Made by a program: the position numbers and the translations under genes
Assembly (NCBI RefSeq): GCF_963678635.1
Contig: NC_087062.1
Span: forward strand, 78,619,200-78,683,199
Source: Symsagittifera roscoffensis
Taxonomy: Eukaryota; Xenacoelomorpha; Acoela; Convolutidae
Direction of reading: 5' to 3'
DNA: 64,000 nucleotides
The notes under the pieces: generated by a model
Database searches by the model: none
Told to the model about the DNA's origin: nothing
What the model saw: only the letters and a program-made list of their open reading frames with translations
Part shown: one piece after another, positions 42,380 to 53,813 of the stretch
Numbering within the stretch: the first letter of the stretch is position 1
Layout of the letters: every line of letters starts with the position of its first letter

Positions 42380-43495
42380 TTGTTTTTTTTTAAATGAACC
42401 TTTATTCTCAATTTGCAGAAAATGATCTTTGCTAAGCCCAACATTGCTTTTCTACATATATTAGCTGCTATTCAGAAATATTTCCTAGCGCATATTTTTC
42501 TGATTGAAACCTGAATCTTAGATTTGGCAGTGTAGTTTTTCCAGTAAAGTCAAAAATAAGAAACGGACAAAATTTCAATGCAAAAAAATAAAACAACGGG
42601 AAAAATAAAAAACCTTTGCTGATCAAAAAGTAGGGCAGCAGCACATGGGCAGAGAATATTCAAAAACCATGTTTTTTTATTTAACCCTCAAACTCACAAT
42701 TGGCAGGGTATTTTATGATAAAAGTTTCCCAAAAAACGGTCAAAATTTCAAAAAATTAGACTTCAAGGACAACTTATATGACAAATTTTAGGGCGCATTT
42801 ATTTCAGCGGCGAGGATTCTTAACACCATTTTTGCAATTAAGCCCTTAATCTCAGATTTGGCCGGGCAGTTTTTGAAAGAAGGAAATAGTTTCAAAAACA
42901 CGGAAACAGTTCGGAAAAGGAAACAGTTTAGAAAAAAACTAATTTTTTAAAGCCATAACTCTTCTTCTACAAAAATAAGGGTATAGACGCTCCAGCAGTG
43001 AGGATCCTCAGCATTAGTTTTTTTTTATTAGTAAACGCTTTATCTAACATTTGGCTAAGCAGTTTTCAATAAAAAGAAACAGTTTCCATTAATGGTCAAA
43101 AAGTCAAAATTCTGACATTTTTTGGGATCACAACATTTCAGCTACAAAAGTTAGGGCGTAGCAGCTTCTACACGGGAGATAAAAAAAAAGGATTACTTTG
43201 GATAAAACTATTTATCATATATTTGGCAGAATAGTAGTTTTCGAGAAACTGAAATTAAGCAAAAAAAAAATAGGTCAAAAACTCCCCCACTGATATTTTC
43301 GAAGGCCGTAGATCGTCGGTTAAAAAAAAGACTAGAATATATAAGCACACAGGCGAGTAGCCGGTCTTTCCGATGGCATTTCTTTTTTATATTGATTACG
43401 TGTTCTCGAGAAAAAGGCAAAAATTTTCCAAAGCGTCTCAAAAAAAATTATATCGCATTGGTTTTCATGATACTTGTTTTTTATCAAATGCAAGC
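42380..43495. repeat. degenerate tandem modules with a conserved end block
   Basis: A unit of roughly 170-200 bp recurs: TCTCAGATTTGGC, GCAGTTTTTGA, AGTTTC...GGTCAAAA, GCCATAACT, ACAAAA..TTAGGGCGTAG. It closes with an end block (GTCAAAAACTCCCCCAC...GAAGGCCGTAGATCG...AAAAAAGACTAGAA...GCACACAGGCGAGTAG). The same end block recurs near 47500-47695 and 60950-61075. Confidence 0.65.
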
Positions 43496-43503
43496 TAGCT
43501 ATA

Positions 43504-43511
43504 TATAAAAC
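43504..43511. other. target-site duplication of the hAT-like MITE, left
   Basis: TATAAAAC, repeated exactly at 43921-43928. Eight bp is the hAT-superfamily duplication length. Confidence 0.85.
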
Positions 43512-43920
43512 CAGGGGCGGATTTAGGGGGGGGGGGCGGACGCCCCCCCCCCCCTCAGGGATTTGACCCCCTGCCGACCCAAAGGGTCCCCCCTTTGATA
43601 CTTTTTCAGAAATCCATTTTTGGCTGACCGACCCTAAAATTTTTCTAAAGGCGCCTTTGGCGCCAATAAATGCTATTTTTGAGGGGGAGCGCGCGCCAAA
43701 AAAACGCATTTTTTTTGTCAAAATTTTTCAAAAAGTGCCCAAAAACGGCTTTTTTGACAGTTTTTTCAAAAATTTGCCTGCGGCGCAGAAAATTTTGCCA
43801 AAATAAGGGCAAAACAGTGCTTTAGGAATCAATTTGGTCGACCTAAAAAAAAAAAAAAAAGGTCGTCAAAATTTTTTGAAAATCCGCCCCCCCCTCGAGA
43901 AAATCCTGGATCCGCCCCTG
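43512..43920. mobile_element. hAT-like MITE, 409 bp, with terminal inverted repeats
   Basis: Starts CAGGGGCGGATTTAGG and ends CCTGGATCCGCCCCTG, inverted copies with two mismatches, flanked by an exact 8-bp duplication (TATAAAAC). No coding capacity. A CAG...CTG terminus with an 8-bp duplication fits hAT-type non-autonomous elements. It sits in FRG1 intron 3. Long runs of G and C near the left end may have been difficult to sequence. A second copy is at about 48529-48862 and a fragment at 12740-12880. Confidence 0.85.
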
Positions 43921-43928
43921 TATAAAAC

Positions 43929-44760
43929 AGATACAAAAATATCATCCAAAAGTAAATCTTAAGCAAAAGTGAACCAGATACAATAATGCTAGAGTTCCAC
44001 AAATGAGCAATTTTGTTTGGGAGTTAGGTTGGAAACAATGGGATACCGCAAGAAGACACTACACTGCTTGTATAAATATTATATACGCCACTAAAAAGGT
44101 GTACTTATACGCAAACACTCCACCTAAAAAAATCTCCGTCGTACTCGTCGAGGGGCAGTTAAAATAATTTCACATCAATAGTTGCTTTTAGAAAATTGAA
44201 ACATGGTCAACATATAATTCGAAAAAGGTCAATGAACAAGCGAACTTTAGAAACGATGTTTATGAAAAATTTTCAACTTTATGAAAAAAATAGATTTCAG
44301 GCGATACAATTTTTTCTTTCAATTCCAAAATATTTTTTTTCTTTCAATTCAATTCCAGTTGCAAACTTTTCAAAAAATTTGAAGTTTCCCTGTTCGATGG
44401 CACTTTTTCAACAGTCTGTTGACCATGCTTCAATTTATTAATACAACTATTATTTTGAGTTTATTTTGACTGCTCATCCCTCCAGCTCTTTGATTTTGAA
44501 AAACCTTTCATTATTTACAGTTTTTTGATACAAGAAACCCTATGTGAGACAACTGGGCCGTTATGTGATTTATTATTCCACTGGAATTCGAGAAACCTAT
44601 CTTTTAAAAAAAACACAACACCTAAAATTTTTCTACTTCACTCATTGACACAAGCATCGAAAAAACAAAAATGCAGCATTGAAAGAGAAGATTTTGCATT
44701 TTATCGAGAAACTTGTGAGCTGAAATTGTGATTTACAACTAACAAGAGAAAACAAGTTAC
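43929..44760. other. remainder of FRG1 intron 3
   Basis: AT-rich, with no feature recognised apart from short direct repeats of TTTTTTCTTTCAATTC near 44309 and 44335. Confidence 0.4.
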
Positions 44761-45024
44761 CTGAAAGCTTTGAAACTTCTTCACGTAACTGAGCTCTGCC
44801 ACATCCAGTCTACCGAAGTCCACGTCCTGTTCCGAGGGATCCGGCTTCCGATTTCTGTCCAGGTTCGTCCGTAGAGACACGTGTTCTCTCTCCGACACTT
44901 TGAAAGCAGATGCATTAACTGGCTGCTTTAAAGAGGAGGACGAGGAGGATGACTCAGAGGCAAAGCTGTTTGTTTCTATGCTGGCAAAGCAACTGTTTCC
45001 ACAAGTCAAAGCAGTCTTTCCTTC
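44761..45024 (-). CDS. FRG1: FRG1, exon 3
   Basis: 88 codons, phase 0 at both ends. The acceptor (GTTACAACAG) is at 45025-45026 and the donor (TCAG/GTAACT) follows 44761. It begins EGKTALTCGNSCF, matching the last strands of the FRG1 fascin-like domain, and ends with ELSYVKKFQSFQ, a nearly invariant FRG1 motif. Between them is a Ser-rich run (seven Ser) and a charged linker of about 55 residues that differs from vertebrate FRG1 and accounts for most of the extra length. Confidence 0.92.
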
Positions 45025-45439
45025 CTGTTGTAACACGTCAACACTGCTTAGAGCTGACAAATTTTTTGTAAAATTTCAGTTTTTGCAGATGATTTTCTCA
45101 ACGCACGGCCAAAACTGATAACTCATCGTTTTTTTTTTGCGTTGAAGAGAAGTAATATTCCGCATGCAAAAAACAAACATGAAACACTATCAAATTCAAA
45201 AACCTCAACACAAACACAGAAAATATGTTTCGGGTCGATGTAGTTTTGGAAACTATTATTTCGAAATTCCATCACTCCGGCAAATAATTTTTTTTTTCGT
45301 TTTTCAGCGAATTGGCCTCTCTCCTCAAATTTCACTTATAAAATAGAACCTAAAAACACCAATTTAATATTCTCGCTCTGAAACGTTGCTTCATCTAACA
45401 TTTCTTCATTTACCGTACAGTGACCTTACTTGGAAACAA

Positions 45440-45795
45440 TTTAAATTATTACGCAGAGGCAAAGCTTCGCAAACACTGACGAGAACACGACAAAAAGCAG
45501 CTCCGTAAAGTGAAATATGAAGATTATATAACTCCGACCTAGAGATTACCAGTCTCACGCATGAACCACTCAGCCAAGCACGCTTAATATACCACATCAC
45601 AAACACTAGCCACAAAAAAAAATAGAGAACAGAAGCTATGAAATTTCCAATGCTAGATCGTGATTATAGGATAAGTGCCACCAAATTAGTGAACACTTTC
45701 CACTTTCAATGAAGATTTTTATTTGCGAGCTAGGTCAGAAAAAAAGAAGGTTCATACTAATACACTAGCTGCTCGCAAGTGTAATAACAACGATG
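45440..45795 (-). repeat. tRNA-derived SINE, family A, copy 2, in FRG1 intron 2
   Basis: Perfect A box TGGCTGAGTGGT on the minus strand (complement of 45565-45576). The flanks GACGAGAACACGACAAAAAG and GATCGTGATTATAG...AGAAGGTTCATAC are shared with copies at 980 and 55295. The B-box region is decayed. Confidence 0.65.
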
Positions 45796-45956
45796 CCCCA
45801 TTGAAATAATATTCTTTACTCGAAGAAAAAACAACATTGGTTTTGTGAAATATACCCATTTTCTTTGAAATCATAATTTAATACATAACATAAATATTGT
45901 GACCTGTGATACATTTACATTTGGGAGTCTATCTTAAAATGATCAAGCCTGCACTG

Positions 45957-46201
45957 CAGCAAAAATCGGGGGTCTTTTCGGTTATATATCCCCTAAATGA
46001 AAAAATTTGGCAATTCAAATTTCGAGTTGAAATTGAAAGTGCCTGAAACAAACAATTAAATACCACTCGCGTGCAATTAGCAGCTGCTCAATTAGGAAAC
46101 AAAGTTTATGGCAAATTAACGCGCTTTCGATTTCAACTCGAAACTTGAATTGCAAAACTTATCCATAAGGGGGGTATAACCAAAAAGACCCAAAATCGGC
46201 A
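45957..46201. mobile_element. palindromic MITE, about 245 bp
   Basis: Two arms of about 85 bp are inverted copies around a short centre: GCAAAAATCGGGGGTCTTTT against AAAAAGACCCAAAATCGGC, and CAATTCAAATTTCGAGTTGA against TCAACTCGAAACTTGAATTG. No ORF. In FRG1 intron 2. The target duplication was not resolved. Confidence 0.75.
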
Positions 46202-47149
46202 AATGTTTGAACCTTCGTGAAGGAGAGAGACGCTGATTTTCAATTGCGTTGAAATATACTGATTTTCAATAAATGTGTAGAGCGTTTTCCTTGTCCTTAA
46301 TATTTTTGTAAAAGTTCGTTTTAAAAAATAATAACTATTACTCCATGCCAATCAAACTCGACAAGTTGAAAAAAAGAAGTTAAGACTAATTAACTAAATG
46401 TCTTTTATTTGATTGAACAAAAGGCTTCCACAAACAGCTTTTATTTCAACCATTTTGCAATGTCAATTTCGAAATGTTAGCTTCCCAAATTGCAAAGAAA
46501 AAACACCAAATGGTAGACATTTTTCCGAAATCAAATTTGCTGATCAGAATGGAACATTTTTGAAACAGGCTTCAAAGCAATCGTTCCCAAGCAAACGGTG
46601 ATTCAAAAGATAGTATTACTAAGACTTCCGAAAGTAGATTCACTAAGACTTCAGAAAACTTTGTTCGTTTAAACGTGTCAATGAACAATCAGCAAATGAG
46701 TTGCTTAATTAAATACTGCCATAGCTCGTACAAAAAAATCAACAGTTGTATGAATTGAATGTCTTTTTATAAAATTTTCATTTTCATGCCATTTGAGAAT
46801 TATGCCGTTTAATACATAATTACCAAATTAGTTTATTTTATTCTTTCATTAGATACGTTTGGCAATTCACTATCAGAGCGCCTTCCATTTCTTTACAATT
46901 TTGAACAAAAATTTCCTCTTTTTAATTGTTTGTAACTGCCAGGCCGCACAAAACGTCTTTCACATCATTTTATTTGGTTGAGGAAACAAGTTATAGGAAG
47001 GAAGTTCTATTTATAAATAGGACTCAATTTGATCAAAACGACTAATCTGCAATTACTCAAAAGCATGCAGCTATAATTCAGTTGTAAAGAGTAAATATGA
47101 TGAACAAAGCTACAAAGCTGAGTTAAAATATCAGGTTAAAACCGGAAAC
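46202..47149. other. FRG1 intron 2, no recognised feature
   Basis: AT-rich with chance ORFs only. Confidence 0.4.
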
Positions 47150-47695
47150 TTCAAACGTGGTTTTTTTCTCAAATTGGGCCAAAATTCGACTAAAAGTGAG
47201 AATAAAATTTGCTTAAAAATTTATCAGAAATTTAGGGTGTGGTGTAATTTATTTTGCGAAATTCGGAATCAAACTATTACTCCCAAAATCGGCCATTTTG
47301 GCTGTTTATTGTTAATCAAAAATATTAGATTAGGGTAGTTTTTAAAATTCAAAAATATTTCTGAAAAACTGTCAAAATTCAAAAAATGACTTTTTGAAAA
47401 CCAGGGAAGCCTTACCCGTATGCAGGGTAGCCTTCCACATCCCGTTTTATCCATTGAAATCCAAAATCTCAAATTTGCAAGAGTAGTTTTTGCCAAAAAT
47501 ATGGGTTAAAAACTCCCTCCACAGACTTATGCGACGGCTGTAGTCAGTGGGGTAAAAAAGAGACTAGGGGATTATCCGGGCACACAGGGGAGTAGACAGT
47601 ATTTTCGCTGGTAACCTTTCTTGAAATTTTTTCCAAAGCTTCTAAAAAACCCAATCCCATACATTTTCATAAGACCTGTTTTTTTCAAAAAAAAT
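47150..47695. repeat. copy of the tandem-module family with its end block
   Basis: Contains AAAATCTCAAATTTGCAAGA and GAGTAGTTTTTGCC, then the end block CAAAAACTCCCTCCACAGAC, GACGGCTGTAGTCAG, AAAAAAGAGACTAGG and GCACACAGGGGAGTAG. Homologous to 42380-43495 but with fewer units. The left part also resembles the fold-back family at 35.5-35.9 kb. Confidence 0.6.
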
Positions 47696-48040
47696 TCTGG
47701 ACAAAAAAGCCAAGGAAGTCATTTGATTTTTGAATTAGCAATGGAGCAAAACTTACGAAGCGGAAACAAAATCGACAATTTTTCAGCAGACATCAATTGA
47801 GGCAAAAAAAAAGATTTTTATATTAAAAAAAACTATTATGAAACTACACTGAAAAACAATTTCAATTCAACTACCATGATACTTGCTTACAGCGCAACAA
47901 AACTTCTTGATGTGGAACCTAAGGCGACAAAACTTGACCTGAGAAATTAAAGTCGACCACTCTATTTTTACAAAAAAAAATCGAATATGAAAAATTTCAA
48001 CAAAAACTTTTTAAAGCAAGGAACAATAATTAATTCGCAC
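47696..48040. other. end of FRG1 intron 2, with a dispersed module
   Basis: Contains CAAAACTTACGAAGCGGAAA and CAAAATCGACAATTTTTCAGC (about 47753-47795), related to modules near 2290, 4210 and 51890. Confidence 0.45.
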
Positions 48041-48331
48041 CTGAAAAACAGCTTCGAAACATTCGCGTGGTCCAATTGCGTCTGCGATTCCCTGAAGCGT
48101 GTTATCTTTCGCCACAGATATGTACTTCATGAATCCAGTCTTCAGACCAAATTTATTCGTGTCTGCTGTCTTTATAACTGTGAATTGTTCCTCAGGAGCT
48201 GGTCCTTCCCCCATTGCACGAGGAGTCCCTAACACGATCTTGCCGTTGTCGAGAGCCCTCCAAAACTGTCTTAGATCACCTTGTTGTATTGCGACAATTG
48301 AACTGGTGACGAAAACTTCACCTGTTTTCAT
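48041..48331 (-). CDS. FRG1: FRG1, exon 2 (fascin-like core)
   Basis: 97 codons, phase 0, between the acceptor GTCGTTTTAG and the donor TTTCAG/GTGCGA. It encodes most of the FRG1 beta-trefoil: TGEVFVTSSIVAI, WRALDNGKIVLG, PAPEEQFTVIKTADTNKFGL, KTGFMKYISV and GIADAIGPRECFEAVFQ. Several of these are close to the vertebrate protein (ALDNGLFTLG, PPEQFTAVKLSDSRIAL, SDAIGPREQWEPVFQ). Its frame runs directly from WWN at the end of exon 1. Confidence 0.95.
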
Positions 48332-48528
48332 CTAAAACGACAAGCTAGTCTTTTTTGTTGTGTTTGCTTTCAGTTTTGACAGTTTAATTATTAACGGTTA
48401 TTAACAAATAAAGTCCGAGCGTTTATTTACTTCAAATTTTATTGGAATTTTCGTTTCATCAATCAATTTGATTTTCGATTTCTACTATAACCATAACTAC
48501 CCTATTCTGCCTACATGTTTTGCCCCAC

Positions 48529-48862
48529 ACACCAGCGGATTGATTTAGCTCTCCCTTCAGGGATTCGACCCCCTGCCTACCCAAAGGGTCCCCCATTTGT
48601 ACTATTTTGAGATATCCATTTTTGGCTGACGAACCCAACAATCTAAAGCGCCAAAAAGCGCTAATTTTGAGGGATGAACGCGCGCCTTTTTGGCCTGTTT
48701 TTCAAAAATTGGCCTGTTTTTCAAAAATTTGCCTGCAGCGCAGAAAATCTAGTCAAAATGGGGTCTTTGAGTGATTTGGGAAAGCTCAGAAAATCATTTT
48801 GTCTAAAAAAAGGTCGACAAAATTTTCGGAGTTTTCGAGAAAATTATAGATCCACCACTCGC
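48529..48862. mobile_element. second, decayed copy of the hAT-like MITE
   Basis: Same order of blocks as 43512-43920: TTCAGGGATTCGACCCCCTG, ACCCAAAGGGTCCCCCATTT, GATATCCATTTTTGGCTGAC, AACGCGCGCC, TTTGCCTGCAGCGCAGAAAA, AAAAGGTCGACAAAATTTTC and AGATCCACCACTC. Termini are diverged. In FRG1 intron 1, near exon 2. Confidence 0.7.
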
Positions 48863-49319
48863 CCAACAGGCAAAACTTTTGGAGGAAAACTGTCACAAAG
48901 GCCGGTTTCGATCACTTTCAGCAAGTTTTTGACCAAGAAAATCCAAATCCTTGACACGTGCTATCAATCAAAATTTGTATATATTGGCATCTTTGGAAAA
49001 ATGCTGAGGTCGTTTGCCGAAAATTGATGTTGTAAAAGACTACATGAAGAAAAAGGGACCACTCAGCCTTCCCCTTCTAAATCGGCTCCTGTTTTGATCG
49101 ATTTCCCTCATTGTTTTGACCTTTAACTGTTTCAATTGAATTTTCACTGAATTTCAAGAGAGTGTGAGAGGGATAGTCTATTTCAAACAAACCCTACTTA
49201 AAATTTGAACTCTTGTGTTAGTTAAGTTTAGCAATAAAGAAACTGTCAAAATCTTTGACCAAGTTTAGTTATGTACGTTCGTCCGTTCCAATAGTTGAGA
49301 CAAAGTATACAAAATGACA
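48863..49319. other. FRG1 intron 1, no recognised feature
   Basis: Nothing supported. Confidence 0.35.
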
Positions 49320-49385
49320 GATAGGCATCAAGTTATACACAGAGGCGAAGCTGAGCTTCGCACCACTTGCGATACAAATATGAAT
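49320..49385. repeat. recurring module of the SINE A/B neighbourhoods
   Basis: ACAGAGGCGAAGCTGAGCTT followed by CGCACCACTTGCGATACAAA. Copies of this module at 2080, 4031, 38868 and 55682 differ by a few bases. Likely a conserved end of a SINE. Confidence 0.5.
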
Positions 49386-49739
49386 GACTATGAACATCAA
49401 AAAGAAAATATCGTTTTTGCCAATAAAAATTGCAACAAAAGCTCAAAATATCCGGAGCAAAAATGCTTACCCCATAAGAAACTCTATAGTGAGCCTTAGG
49501 AATGCTGTACAGAAGCCAAGTTTTCAAAAAAAAAAATCTTTTTTTTGCGGAATAAGCAGACAAAAATTAGCAGACAGACAATATTTTAAATCAATCAAAA
49601 TTTTTTATTTGCAAGAAAAACAAGTCTCAACTGAAATCAAACTCCCGGGTTTTGTAGTCTCAAGCATGTTGGTTACAGCAACTTGGAATAAAGCTGAAGC
49701 ATCGAGCTAGTGGACAACAAATAAACAGTTTGCAAAAAA

Positions 49740-49830
49740 GCGCCCGGTCGGATTCGAAACGCAAATCTTTTCCGTCTCAAGAAGCTGTTTTTACCTCTAC
49801 ACTAGATTAGCCGTATGGCTGATTGGATTT
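49740..49830 (-). repeat. tRNA-like SINE fragment
   Basis: On the minus strand B-box-like GTTTCGAATCC (complement of 49750-49760) and A-box-like TCTAGTGTAGAGG (complement of about 49794-49805) at tRNA spacing. Confidence 0.5.
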
Positions 49831-50189
49831 GAATTTATAGTAACCAAGAGGTAACAAAACCGAAAAAACCTGAGCAGAAAATTCGAAAAAATTCTGAACT
49901 TCTAAAACCTGTTACGTCCCTTTCCCCTCAGAGCACACACCCGCCCACAAAAATTTTTTCGGACGTAAAGACGCAATAAGAGGCCACTAAGTCGAAATTT
50001 ATTAAGCCGATAAAAAAGACGAATCAAGTGAAATTTTAACAAATTGAGCTGGTAAAATTATAACAAATTGAAAAGCAAATTTCGCTTCGGCGTATTTCTA
50101 AAATGCTAAAAATAATTGCAGTAAAAACTGTTTACAACTAAAATAAACGATTCGTAGATGTGGCAACTAACCGACAAAACATGAGCAGA

Positions 50190-50420
50190 CAAATAATAGG
50201 CCGAAATTTTTTTGAAGCAGAACATTAACCATTAAAACAAACTGGTCCTGGGCAGATTCGAACCCAGGACCTTTGCTGTCCCAGTCGTATAAGTTACCAC
50301 CAGGCGTATTCGAGCCCAAGACCTTTGCCGTCCCAGACGTATTCTTTTACACTAAAAAATTTGAACTCATTATGAACCAAAGTACCAAAGTTCTGGAAAA
50401 AAAAAACAAACAAAAAATCA
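50190..50420 (-). repeat. tRNA-derived SINE, family B, copy 2, with a duplicated head
   Basis: B box GGGTTCGAATC (complement of 50255-50265), and about 50 bp further a second, diverged copy of the same block (GTATTCGAGCCCAAGACCTT around 50306-50325). The tRNA-like segment has been tandemly duplicated. Flanks match the copy at 5555-5800. Confidence 0.6.
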
Positions 50421-52559
50421 AATACGCTTTCTTTGTTTTCCAATTTCATAGAACACTGATAAATATAACCAGAATAATAATCCTCAAACGAAAATTATCG
50501 GTTACAAAATATCTGAACAAAAAAGCATAACCAATCAATTGCTTCCAAAATCCAGAAAAAAAACAAATCAAAGATTATTACAACTGAACGATACGACCTT
50601 AAAATTCGCTCTTTAATTTTCACGAAAAGCTAAGACAAAAAATAAATTTACAGCAAGTCCGACATGAATAAGCTTAAGGATTAACTGCCGCGATGAGCAA
50701 GGATATAATCCAAACCACCGTTTTTTTTCGTACAGAATCTTTTTTTATTCATAATCCAAATAGGATATGAATAAAAAAAGGGATGGTGTACACTCACCAA
50801 GACGTCACACGAATAAAATAATAGAAAAATTAGAAGGAAAATAATTATAAAAATAAGTATTTTCAAAACTTTAGAAAAAAACAATTCTTCACACAAGAAA
50901 AAAAAGCAATTCACACTAGAAAAAAAGCAATTTTTCCGCTAAAGTGGATCTTAACAATTACCAGCGTTAAATAAACTTCAAGTATCATTTATCGAGCGAC
51001 CACTCAGCCAAAAAACTTATGTAGACGCAGAAATTTTAAACCACAACTTTTCTAAACAAATATTAAATGAAAAACATTTTTGCCCTTCAAACGACAGCAA
51101 AAATAAATCGACTTAGCCATTGATTCATAGGCTCAAAATATTTTGATAAAACAAAAAAACTTCAAAAACAAAATCCGAGTTGGTAAACTGAAGAAAAAAA
51201 AACAACGGGACGATTTCCAATTATAGTAAAATTTATTTCAATCAGAAGAAAATTGCAGGCTTTGCAAATTATGCCGACAATCAATAGCCAGTCAAACGAA
51301 GATCCCACAATTCAATTTTTACAAGATTTCAATATTTAAAAAAAAACTCAAAAAAGGTCTGACCTGAACTCGAACCCGGACATACTAATGAAAACCCAGC
51401 GCGTTATATTTCGACCAAATGGGAAAATACCTGGAAGTTGTTCTGGTTCAACCATAACGCAAGTCCGTTTTCTTACAAATTTTTGAAGTTTTCTTAGGTG
51501 AATCAGTCCAATTCCTGAACGCAAGACACCTGTTTTCACAAATGTGACGTAAAGTCTAAAGGAGTTCATGTAAAAGACAACAAGCGACTGAACACAGCAT
51601 GACACGCTGTCAATTTAAAAAGAACAGAATAAACTAGTTACATTTTTCCTGAATCCATTTTTCTTGCGGAAAAACTGATAACATCATGAGCCCTCCCCAG
51701 ACGCCATTAGTAAAACTGGTTTATTCAAAAACGGTGCCAGTAAACAATTTTGTTTAAAAAACATTGCTCATCAAATCTTTAAAAACAATTACAGAAAATA
51801 ATGATCTATTGCTAAAAATATCTACATTGATAGAAAAAATTATAAGTCTACATTAAAGTTTCAAGTCCACATAGACGCCGAACAAAACTTACGAAAGCAA
51901 ACGGCAAAAATTTTAATGAAGCGGTTGTTTCACCTCATTGTTTCCATTTTGTGACAAAAATGCAACAAAAACGGAAAAAATTTCTTTTCAAAAGCAGCAC
52001 AAGTAAAAGTATCGTTTTATAGCAAATTCGGAAAGGATTTTCCGCAAATTTTTTAACCTATTCAATTCCTTTTTTTGTTACTCCAAAGTTAATCAAACAT
52101 AAAATAGAAACACGAAAAAAGAACATGAAAAGATTTATGTGAAAATCAGAAAATTACAGAATTTTACAGCCTACAGATTCAAAGCCCCACGCCCAAAAAT
52201 CGGAAGCACGCAAGTTAAACCTTAACTAAGCTCCAGTGAAACGATAGAAGCCGAAGAATTCATTGTTTACTCAATTTAGTATTAGTTCATAATATCGTCC
52301 AATTTGGAAACCAAATACCTGATATATAAAAACTGCCGAGTCAATTGAACTTTGTTTTTCAGAAAATTTCTAGAACGATTAGCTTTTACAAACCACTAGT
52401 TTCTGAAAAAAAATATTCTTGTTTAACTCAGTTATTTGATTTCATTAGCCTTTGCGTATATCATTTGCTGCTATCAATTGTTTAAACCAAGGTACTTAAT
52501 TAAGAAACATCGGAATTTTGTCAAAATTTCTGTTTACTAAACTATTTTAAAAAAATAAA
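50421..52559. other. FRG1 intron 1, mostly featureless
   Basis: A tRNA-like B box (GGGTTCGAGTT, complement of 51367-51377) lies near 51355-51425, and an ACAAAACTTACGAAAGCAAAC module near 51890. No exon recognised. The 85-codon minus ORF at 51348-51605 overlaps the tRNA-like segment and is not called. Confidence 0.4.
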
Positions 52560-53300
52560 AAGTCATATCTCGGAACCTGAAAGATTTCGAGCATTCGGAA
52601 TTACAGGCCATATGTGCAGCGCTTGAAAGTACCAACACAGTACCTCAAAAAAAGTTGAACTTTCAAATTTTAAAAATTTCTGAAAATCTATTGAAAACCT
52701 TGGAAAAAAGTCAAATCTAGGAAAGTTAAGAGTTAAGCAGTCACATAAGGAGGCGACATATGCAACCATAAGATCGATAGTTTCAAACTTTCGGAGTTAT
52801 TTTTTTAATCAAAGCTTTTTTTGAGGTTTTTGGATAAATCATCACAAAATTAAGTCTCAGAAACTATGAAGGTTTGAGCAGTCGCAATTAGAAGACACAT
52901 CTTCTTGGCAGTCTTTTGGCATTCCCACCATAGGGTCAAGATTTTGAAAAATCATGAAAAACGTCATATCTTCAAAACTGAAAGTGTTTGAGCAGGGAAA
53001 ATTGAGGGTAAGATTTGCACTTCAAGAAAGCATCCTGACAGCATCCCATTATAGGGTTGAGAATTTCAAATTAAATGAAACTTTTAAAAAATCGAAATTT
53101 AAGTTTCTTTGAAACTTAAAAAGTGATATTTGCAAAACATGAGAAAACCCTGAAAAACCTTTATAGGGTTGAGAGTTTCAAATTGTGTGAAAATTTAAAA
53201 TCTAGATTTTTTGGAAATTTTTGAAAAACAACAAAAATGGTCATATCTAAGTCAAAATTGCATTACGAGGGAGAACCCTGATAGCAAGCTAACTTGTAGC
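52560..53300. repeat. degenerate tandem array, unit roughly 120-160 bp
   Basis: About five diverged units share the order GTCATATCT..AACTGAAAG, TTTGAGCAGTC, AATTAGAAG/AATTGAGGG, and ATAGGGTTGAGAATTTCAAAT, then GAAAATTTTTGAAAA. One further module lies at 13679-13940. Confidence 0.6.
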
Positions 53301-53660
53301 TGCTATTTTCAAATTTTACTAAATAAGCTTAGAAACGAAAAACTTGTAACGTTGTAATCGCACTCCAACCGATGTATGATGGTAACATATGATCATCTTC
53401 AAAAATATGCAATCAATGGTTCGAATGAATAAAAAAGATCTACTTGACCACTCGTAAAGAATATTTTAAAACGTTAAGTTTAAATGGTGCAATAGCTTGG
53501 CATTTTAGCAAGTCAACATAGGGACTTCTCAAACATGTCAAGTGAAATGTAAAGATACTTCCTGGTCAAAGTTCAACTTAAGAAGAGGTGATTTTTTCAT
53601 TACACCAGGCACTAAAATTTTTAGTCATGAGCGTCAATGCAAAACTATTAATTTACTTAC

Positions 53661-53813
53661 GTTCCACCAGCCATCATACTCCTCGGAGTCTGAGTCGGGG
53701 TCCTTTACTTGAACTAGTTCATTCTTAGGTTTCTTACTCTTTTTCTTCTTCTTCACCACGCCAGCGCCCGTCTTGAACTTCAACTTGGATATTTTACACT
53801 CTTCATAAGACAT
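53661..53813 (-). CDS. FRG1: FRG1, exon 1 (start of a 276-residue protein)
   Basis: FRG1 is a nuclear and nucleolar actin-bundling, RNA-associated protein linked to pre-mRNA splicing complexes; in humans it lies near the FSHD locus. Exon 1 has 51 codons from ATG at 53811-53813 to a perfect donor (AAC/GTAAGT). It encodes MSYEECKISKLKFKTGAG, a lysine-rich nuclear-localisation run (KKKKKSKKPK) and ...DGWWN, matching the vertebrate start with its basic run and IWWTV. The exons at 48041-48331, 44761-45024 and 41700-41822 continue it in phase 0, giving 276 residues (human 258). A splice acceptor (TTGCCTTCAG) lies 10 bases before the ATG, with an in-frame TGA between, so translation starts here. Introns are about 5.3, 3.0 and 2.9 kb and full of repeats. 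Confidence 0.93.

Noticed and set aside
43332-43721. 129-codon minus ORF with a Gly/Pro-rich centre
   Set aside because: Its Gly/Pro part is the translation of the G and C runs at the end of the hAT-like MITE.
44900-45118. Plus-strand ORF with an acidic run (EEDEEDDSEAK)
   Set aside because: It is the antisense of the Ser-rich run in FRG1 exon 3.
51348-51605. 85-codon minus ORF in FRG1 intron 1 as an extra exon
   Set aside because: FRG1 exons 1 and 2 join directly without missing residues, and the ORF overlaps a tRNA-like SINE.
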